DNA of 29,207 nt from DATIYW01 sp035517415 (GTDB lineage Bacteria > Acidobacteriota > Thermoanaerobaculia > Thermoanaerobaculales > Thermoanaerobaculaceae): positions 1 to 29,207 of the forward strand of contig DATIYW010000043.1 in assembly GCA_035517415.1 (NCBI GenBank), in the 5' to 3' direction. Below the pieces are notes generated by a model. The model was not told the DNA's origin. It did no database searches and worked only from the letters and a program-made list of their open reading frames with translations. Positions 24,522 through 29,207 of the stretch are shown piece after piece (positions within the stretch are counted from its first letter, which is position 1; the number at the start of each line of letters is the position of its first letter). The position numbers and the translations under genes were made by a program.

Positions 24522-24779
24522 ATGGGCATCCTGCACATCGTCTGGTCGGTCGTCACCGGCTTTGTCGTGGGACTGATCGCCCGCGCCATCGTCCCGGGAG
24601 CCGACAAGATGGGCCTCATCATGACCACCCTGCTCGGGATCATCGGCTCGCTGGTCGGCGGCGTCATCGCCGGCATCCTCTCGCCGCCGAAGGCAGGGGC
24701 GAAGATCCACCCGGCCGGAATCCTGCTCTCCATCGTGGGCGCGGTGATCGTCCTCTTCCTCTACCACCGGCTCAGGTAG
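24522..24779 (+). CDS. GlsB/YeaQ/YmgE-family small membrane protein
   Basis: 85-aa protein with three hydrophobic segments and the family pattern: GFVVGLIARAIVPGADKMGL (13-32), TTLLGIIGSLVGGVIAG (35-51), a short Pro/Lys loop, and HPAGILLSIVGAVIVLFLYHRLR (63-85). The family (Transgly_assoc; Asp23-anchoring GlsB, E. coli YeaQ/YmgE) is linked to envelope or acid stress, but its mechanism is not known. The ATG follows a strong AGGAGGGG. It is monocistronic; the 124 bases after it hold only an imperfect GGGCCGCGT/ACGTGGCCC inverted repeat. Confidence 0.9.
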   Translation: MGILHIVWSVVTGFVVGLIARAIVPGADKMGLIMTTLLGIIGSLVGGVIAGILSPPKAGAKIHPAGILLSIVGAVIVLFLYHRLR

Positions 24780-24903
24780 GCGGGATCGCCGGCGCCTGGG
24801 GCCGCGTGCCGTTCTGCGGTCCACCGCCGGAACGTGGCCCGCTCTAGTGCGGTTCGCGGCCGGCGAGACCTGCAGCCACATGCGCCGGCTCCCGAGCCGA
24901 CGG

Positions 24904-27237
24904 CTACGGATCGGCCGGTATCTCGCGTGCCGGAGGAAGCCCGACGCGACGGATGAGACCCTGGAAGCGCGGCTGGGAGCGCAGGGAGTCCCAGCGCGGC
25001 TCGACGGCGAGCTCGGTCAGCCAGACGTCGCGCTCCTCGAATGCCCGCTCCAGCCAGCGCAGCGCCTCACCGGCGTCGCCGAGGCCGACTTGGACGGTGG
25101 CGAGGTGCGAGGCGGGGACGTAACCCGCGGCGCGGCGGCGCTCGAGCTCGGCGAGGATCGCCCGGGCCTCGTCAGGCCGGTCGAGCGCGCCGAGGCAGCA
25201 GGCGGCGAGGGCGAGCGGCTCGGTGTGCCCGCCGGATGAGCGCTGCGCGGCCTCTGCCGCCGCCAGCGCCGCGCGGTACCGGCCACGATGCATGTGGAGT
25301 CGGGCGGAGGAGACGTGGGCGACCCAGAAATTCGGGTCGATCTCGTGCGCCCGGCGGACGTACGCCTCGGCCTCGTCCTCGCGGTGGGCCTCGAAGCGGA
25401 AGTCGGCGGAGAGCGCGAGGATCAACGGGGCGAGCGGGTCCAGCTGGCGGGCGAGATCGATCTCGGCGATCGCCTCGTCGTGGCGCCCGACGTTGGTCAG
25501 CAGGCGGCCGAACACCTGGTGAGCCCGCGCCGAGCTGGGGTTGCGCGCGATCGCCCGGCGCGCGTACGCCTCGGCGCCGGCCCAGTCCCAGTGGTGCCAG
25601 TGGCGCAGGATCGTCATCGCGGCGAGCGCCTCGGCGCACCCCGGGTCGATCTCGAGCGCCCGCGTCGCCGCGCGCTCGCCGGCCGGGAACGCGTCCCCCG
25701 GCCTGGCTCCGCCGGCGATCGGCAGGATCGCGTGCGCCTGCGCTAGCCCGGCGTATGCGACCGCCAGCCGCGGGTCGGCCTCGGCCGCCTCGCGGAAACA
25801 ATCGATCGCGCGCTCGAGCTCCGGGCGGGTGACGCGCCAGAGGTGGGAGAGCCCGCGCAGGTAGAGGTCGTAGGCGGTCTGGTCGAGGACCCGGCGTTCG
25901 CGCGGCGGCGCGTCGGCGGCGCTCGCCAGCCTGACCTGTACCTTCTCGGCGATCGCCCGGCCGAGCTCGTCCTGGACGGCGAGGAAGTCGCGGAGCTCGC
26001 GGTCGTACTGCTGCGCCCAGACGTTCGTCTGGTCCGCGGCGCGGACGAGCCGGACGCTGATGCGGACGCGCTCGTCCTGGCGCCGGACGCTGCCCTCGAG
26101 CGCGAACTCCACCCCGAGCTCGCGGGCGATCTCCGCGACGCTCTTGCGCGTGCCCTTGAAGCGCATCGCCGAGGTGCGCGCGATGACTCCGAGCTGATCC
26201 GATCCCAACCCGCCGAGGTCGGCGATCGTCTCCTCGGTCAGGCCGTCGCTGAAGTACTCCTGCTCCGGGTCGCGGCTCAGGTTCTCGAACGGCAGCACCA
26301 CGAGCATCACGCGGCGCGCGGCCGACGCGCGGGCGGGGGATGACGCGGCCGGCGTCGCCGCCTCGGTCATCGAGCGCAGGCACGTCGCCAGCTCCTGCGC
26401 CGACTGCGGCCGGGCCGCCGGGTCCTTGGCGAGGCAGCGGCGGACCAGCTCGTCGAGCGCGGGTGGCACCTCGCTCCCGGGTCCGGCGAGCGCGGCCGGT
26501 TCGTCCTTGAGGATCGCGCTGAGCGCGTCGGCTGCCGAGCCGCCGGCGAACGCGCGCCGGCCGGCGAGCATCTCGTAGAGGATCGCGCCGAACGAGAACA
26601 CGTCGGAGCGCGCGTCGACGCGCTGGCCGCGGACCTGCTCCGGCGACATGTAGCCGACGGTGCCGAGCATCGCTCCCGCCTCGGTCGCGTGGGTGAGCGT
26701 CGGCAGGTTGGGGTCCTCCGCCAGCAGCGCCTCGTGCGCGACCAGCTTCGCCAGGCCGAAGTCGAGGATCTTGACCAGGCCGTCCGGGCTGACGAACAGG
26801 TTCTCCGGCTTGAGGTCGCGGTGCACGATGCCCTTGGCGTGCGCCGCGGCGAGGCCGCGTGCGACCTGCGCCGCGACGTCGGCGGCGCGCTCGAGCGGGA
26901 GCGCCCCGCCGGCGAGCACGGCGCGCAGCGTGCTTCCCTCGAGCAGCTCGAAGACGATGTAAGGGCCGCAGCGGTCGCTGCCGACGTCGTATACGGTGAG
27001 GATGTTGGGGTGGTTGATGCTGCCCGCGGCGCGGGCCTCCTGCTCGAAGCGGCGGAGGCGCTCGGGGTCGCTCGCGATCTCGCCCGGCAGCACCTTGACC
27101 GCCACCTCGCGCCCGAGGCGCGGGTCGCGGGCGCGGTAAACCTCCCCCATCCCGCCCGCGCCGATCGGGGCGAGGATCTCGTACGGTCCGAGGCGCTGTC
27201 CGGCCTGGAGCGTCGACGGTGGCGGCTCCATCGTCAT
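24904..27237 (-). CDS. Ser/Thr protein kinase with TolB-like domain and TPR repeats
   Basis: 777-aa signalling protein. The kinase domain spans about 19-285: glycine loop GAGGMGEVY (26-34), ATP-binding K48, HRDLKPEN (139-146), DFG (159-161) and GTVGYMSPEQ. All key catalytic residues are present, so it should be active. A TolB-N-like domain follows (about 310-455; VLPFENLSRDPEQEYFSDGLTEE.., GVEFALEGSVRRQDERVRISV..), then about eight TPR-like helical pairs (460-765). No transmembrane helix is visible between the kinase and sensor parts, so it is probably cytosolic, unlike many PknB-type receptors. The start is ATG 27237 (or 27231); there is no strong ribosome binding site near, only GGGAGG about 30 bases upstream. 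Phosphorylation targets are unknown. Such kinases are abundant in Acidobacteriota. Confidence 0.9.
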   Translation of the reverse strand: MTMEPPPSTLQAGQRLGPYEILAPIGAGGMGEVYRARDPRLGREVAVKVLPGEIASDPERLRRFEQEARAAGSINHPNILTVYDVGSDRCGPYIVFELLEGSTLRAVLAGGALPLERAADVAAQVARGLAAAHAKGIVHRDLKPENLFVSPDGLVKILDFGLAKLVAHEALLAEDPNLPTLTHATEAGAMLGTVGYMSPEQVRGQRVDARSDVFSFGAILYEMLAGRRAFAGGSAADALSAILKDEPAALAGPGSEVPPALDELVRRCLAKDPAARPQSAQELATCLRSMTEAATPAASSPARASAARRVMLVVLPFENLSRDPEQEYFSDGLTEETIADLGGLGSDQLGVIARTSAMRFKGTRKSVAEIARELGVEFALEGSVRRQDERVRISVRLVRAADQTNVWAQQYDRELRDFLAVQDELGRAIAEKVQVRLASAADAPPRERRVLDQTAYDLYLRGLSHLWRVTRPELERAIDCFREAAEADPRLAVAYAGLAQAHAILPIAGGARPGDAFPAGERAATRALEIDPGCAEALAAMTILRHWHHWDWAGAEAYARRAIARNPSSARAHQVFGRLLTNVGRHDEAIAEIDLARQLDPLAPLILALSADFRFEAHREDEAEAYVRRAHEIDPNFWVAHVSSARLHMHRGRYRAALAAAEAAQRSSGGHTEPLALAACCLGALDRPDEARAILAELERRRAAGYVPASHLATVQVGLGDAGEALRWLERAFEERDVWLTELAVEPRWDSLRSQPRFQGLIRRVGLPPAREIPADP

Positions 27238-27334
27238 CGGGCTACCGGGATCAAGCGGCCTCGGCGGCCTCCCATTCCCGGCGGAGGGTGCGGGTCGGGC
27301 GCGGCCGGGGGGCCGGCACGGGAGCGGTGCCGCC

Positions 27335-27985
27335 TCAGGTGTCGCGCACGTCGAGGATCGTGTCGACGACCGGCTTGACCGCGTCGACGAGGACGTCGCG
27401 GGCGACGTCCTGCACCTTGAGCGTGACCTCCCAGCTCTCGGCCTCGCCGGGCTGGTTCTCGGAGAACCCGAGCCCGACGATGTTGCCGCCGACGCGCACG
27501 ATCGCGCCGGCGATCCGCGCCACCGTCCCCTTCGCACCCGGGGTTGCGGCGGTGATGCGCACGCCGTGGCGGCGCGCGCCGAGCAACTCGAGGAACGCGC
27601 GGAAGACGTCGGTCTCGGTGATGATCCCGACCAGGGCGCCACTCTTGACCACCGGCAGGCCGCCGATCTTGTGGTCGGCCATCAGCCGCGCGGCCTCCTC
27701 GATCGGCGCGTCGTCGGCGACGGTGATGAGATCGCGGGTCATCACCTTCTCGACCGTGAGCTTGCCGAGCAGGTAGTTGAGCTCCCACACGCTCAACGAC
27801 GTCGCCGGGGAGGGCGAGGCGTAGAGCAGGTCGCGGTCGGTCACGATCCCGGCGAGCTTGCCGCGGCGGTCGACGACCGGGAGGCGGCGGATCCGCCGCT
27901 CGCGCATCAGGCTGAGGGCCTCCGGCACCGTCTTGCCGGGCGGCACCGTGATCGGCGTCGACGTCATCTGATCGCGCACCAGCAT
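27335..27985 (-). CDS. CBS-CBS-ACT protein, AcuB-like
   Basis: 216 aa. CBS1 is about 7-60 (VRDQMTSTPITVPPGKTV .. RRLPVVDRRGKLAGIVTDRDLL). CBS2 is about 82-133 (MTRDLITVADDAPIEEAARLM .. GALVGIITETDVF). An ACT domain follows at about 142-205 (GVRITAATPGAKGTVARIAGAI .. NIVGLGFSEN). Length and order match AcuB of acetoin-utilisation loci (214 aa in Bacillus), but no acetoin genes are adjacent, so it is best read as a small-molecule (adenylate or amino acid) sensing protein of unknown target. ATG 27985 follows GAGGAGG by five bases; the longer frame to 28066 would start at the -35 box. The kinase gene lies 97 bases downstream on the same strand, so co-transcription is possible. Confidence 0.85.
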   Translation of the reverse strand: MLVRDQMTSTPITVPPGKTVPEALSLMRERRIRRLPVVDRRGKLAGIVTDRDLLYASPSPATSLSVWELNYLLGKLTVEKVMTRDLITVADDAPIEEAARLMADHKIGGLPVVKSGALVGIITETDVFRAFLELLGARRHGVRITAATPGAKGTVARIAGAIVRVGGNIVGLGFSENQPGEAESWEVTLKVQDVARDVLVDAVKPVVDTILDVRDT

Positions 27986-28037
27986 GGGCACCTCCTCGAC
28001 GCCAGCGGAGCGAGAACGGCGGCGGCCCCCGGGGCCG

Positions 28038-28066
28038 AGGATGAGCCGGGCGTGAGCGGCTGTCAA
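28038..28066 (-). promoter_or_regulatory. Candidate promoter of the CBS-ACT gene
   Basis: On the minus strand TTGACA (28066-28061), a 17-base spacer and CATCCT (28043-28038), about 53 bases before the start codon. The -35 is perfect, the -10 weak. The remaining gap up to the DUF1579 gene is GC-rich with no further feature. Confidence 0.5.
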
Positions 28067-28207
28067 GGCAGTCCGCGCCGGGCTCGCGGCCGCCGGCCAT
28101 CCCGCGTCGCCGAGCGCGGCCGAGCGGAGATCCGGCCCGGCTCCGCGCCGAGCCGGAGCGCTCGCGCCGCTGCCGCCGGAAGCGGTGACGGAGCCTGGCC
28201 GCCGCGC

Positions 28208-28789
28208 CTACTTCACCGCCGACCTAGCCGCGACGGCGCGGCACGTCTCCTGACCAAGCGCGGTCCACTGGCCGTTGAGGTTGAGCTCCATCGTGTGCAA
28301 GAACTCGCCGTCGCTCTTGCGGGTGAAGCTGTCGCGCTCTCCCATCTTCTGCCCGCCGCCGAAGCCGTCGCCGGAGAAGACGATGGTGTCGCCGTTCCAG
28401 CCGGTCGAGGTCTCCTGCGACCAGCCGCCCATGTTGTCGACCCAGAGCATGAGGAACTGCTTGTTGCCCGGGTCCCAGGTCTCGTGGAACATCCCCGCGA
28501 TCGGCATCGGGCTCTCGGCGGTCTTCGTCTCGGTCACCCGGCCGGAGATCCAGAAGCCTCCCAGGTCGGAGTGGGCGATGACGCGGGTGATCGACTTGTG
28601 CGCCGGTCCGAACGGCGTCGCCTCCATCTTGCCGGTGCAGCTCCACTGGCCCGCGAACGGCTTGAGCTGGGCCATCTCCGCCGGCGGCGACGGCGGGCCG
28701 GAGGCGGCAGGCTTGTCCTCGGAGCGGGCGGTGGCGGCGAGCGCGAGCGCGGCGGTGGCGATGGCGAGGTACGGACGCTGGTTCTTCAT
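28208..28789 (-). CDS. Secreted DUF1579-family protein
   Basis: 193 aa with a signal peptide (1-23, ending ATARSE). A short Pro/Ser linker follows, then a DUF1579 domain from about residue 39 (AQLKPFAGQWSCTGKMEATPFG). The segments GMFHETWDPGNKQFLMLWVDNMGG and GDTIVFSGDG match the lipocalin-like beta-barrel pattern of this group. It has one Cys near the start (C51) and one near the end (C183) that could pair. Function unknown; the fold suggests binding of a small ligand outside the cytoplasm. ATG 28789 is set by GGGGGAGG just upstream; the frame to 28810 is less likely. Confidence 0.82.
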   Translation of the reverse strand: MKNQRPYLAIATAALALAATARSEDKPAASGPPSPPAEMAQLKPFAGQWSCTGKMEATPFGPAHKSITRVIAHSDLGGFWISGRVTETKTAESPMPIAGMFHETWDPGNKQFLMLWVDNMGGWSQETSTGWNGDTIVFSGDGFGGGQKMGERDSFTRKSDGEFLHTMELNLNGQWTALGQETCRAVAARSAVK

Positions 28790-28851
28790 GGTTCCTCCCC
28801 CTTTCAGCATCGTGTTGGATCGAGTCCGGGATTCCGTCTCACTTGGGTCGG

Positions 28852-28882
28852 ATCATACCGCAGCGGAACGGAGCGCCGTCAA
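28852..28882 (-). promoter_or_regulatory. Candidate promoter of the DUF1579 gene
   Basis: On the minus strand TTGACG (28882-28877), a 19-base spacer and TATGAT (28857-28852), 62 bases before the start codon. Both hexamers match at five of six positions; the spacer is slightly long. Confidence 0.5.
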
Positions 28883-29085
28883 GCGTGCGCCTGGGCGGGT
28901 GGCTGCGTCCGTGCCGCCGCCCGCCGCGGCGCCGCGCTGGCGCGCCTCGGGGTGAGACGCGTCACCTCGCACCGGCGAGCGGGAAGCCGGAGCCGGGCGG
29001 CGGACGTTGTCGATTGCAGGAACTCGGCGTGCGATCCGGGCGCAGGCGGTGCGTCGGCGCCCGGGAGACGGAAGGAGACGATGCG

Positions 29086-29207
29086 ATGCGGCGGCGGTAC
29101 TACGTGATCCTCGCACTCGGATTCGTCGGCCTGGTGGCCGGCACGTTCCTCGCGACGCAGACGAAGGCGCAGGCGATCTGCCCGGTGTCGGGGGAGAAGA
29201 TCGACAC
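29086..29207 (+). CDS. N-terminal fragment of a secreted protein, possibly YHS-like
   Basis: Forty codons, cut by the window edge. The protein begins MRRRYYVILALGFVGLVAG, a clear signal sequence or anchor, continues TFLATQTKAQA, and then reads ICPVSGEKID. The CPVSG motif directly after the cleavage region resembles the start of YHS-type metal-binding domains, which is suggestive only. GAAGGAG at 29070-29076 precedes the start; the nearby ATG 29081 is in another frame and stops after eight codons. The 275-base gap before this gene holds the divergent DUF1579 promoter and a short GGTGA(N6)TCACC inverted repeat at 28951-28966. Confidence 0.6.
   Translation, partial: MRRRYYVILALGFVGLVAGTFLATQTKAQAICPVSGEKID

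Noticed and set aside
27238..27642. N-terminal extension of the kinase frame
   Set aside because: It is Arg/Ser/Pro-rich, overlaps the CBS-ACT gene in another frame, and adds nothing to the kinase domain, which begins 18 residues after ATG 27237.

Overview
The window is a very GC-rich (roughly 70%), densely coded piece of bacterial chromosome. I count about 22 genes, two of them cut by the window edges. No RNA gene, insertion sequence, phage gene or CRISPR array is visible, and no gene-free stretch exceeds 300 bases. The gene content points to an Acidobacteriota-like organism: a Ser/Thr kinase fused to a TolB-like domain and TPRs, a secreted tricorn-type S41 protease, a signal-peptide-bearing amidohydrolase, a PKD-domain secreted protein with a C-terminal 'LVPAVAH' type domain, and an OmpA protein with TSP3 repeats. 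The outer-membrane OmpA protein implies a diderm cell. The phylum assignment is inferred from architecture, not proven.

Layout. 1-3.0 kb: start of a membrane protein (minus), a YddG-like DMT exporter (plus), then a DinB-fold protein and a TrmA/RlmD-type RNA methyltransferase (minus). 3.0-7.8 kb: a possible acid/weak-acid response block. It has a SatP (GPR1/FUN34/YaaH) type transporter with an extra C-terminal domain and a Gly-rich four-TM protein (both minus), divergent from a glutamate decarboxylase overlapping an MFS transporter (plus). A consensus promoter and a palindrome lie in the divergent gap. 7.8-13.8 kb: three consecutive plus-strand exported hydrolases (amidohydrolase, PHB-depolymerase-type esterase, tricorn protease). 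13.8-17.0 kb: a HAD phosphatase, a DUF4199 membrane protein, a LOG-family protein and a DUF169 protein in alternating orientation. 17.2-19.1 kb: a Kef-type cation/H+ antiporter. 19.2-24.8 kb: an envelope and secreted block with a PKD protein, OmpA/TSP3 protein, YpfJ-type zinc metallopeptidase and GlsB/YeaQ-type small membrane protein. 24.9-29.2 kb: the kinase-TolB-TPR protein, an AcuB-like CBS-CBS-ACT protein, a secreted DUF1579 protein, and the start of a secreted protein.

Most genes have a clear AGGAGG-type ribosome binding site, which fixes several starts well inside the longest open frame, including GTG starts for the SatP-like and Kef-like genes. Several promoters fit a sigma-70 pattern (TTGACA-like, 17-19 bp, TATAAT-like). 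Transcription units are short; convergent pairs are often separated by GC-rich hairpins without U-tracts.

I did not find a clear, complete novel multi-gene system. The most promising signals are the SatP-like transporter carrying a winged-helix-like tail, the gadB-MFS pair beside it, and the HAD gene, whose only ordinary start codon lies upstream of a plausible promoter.
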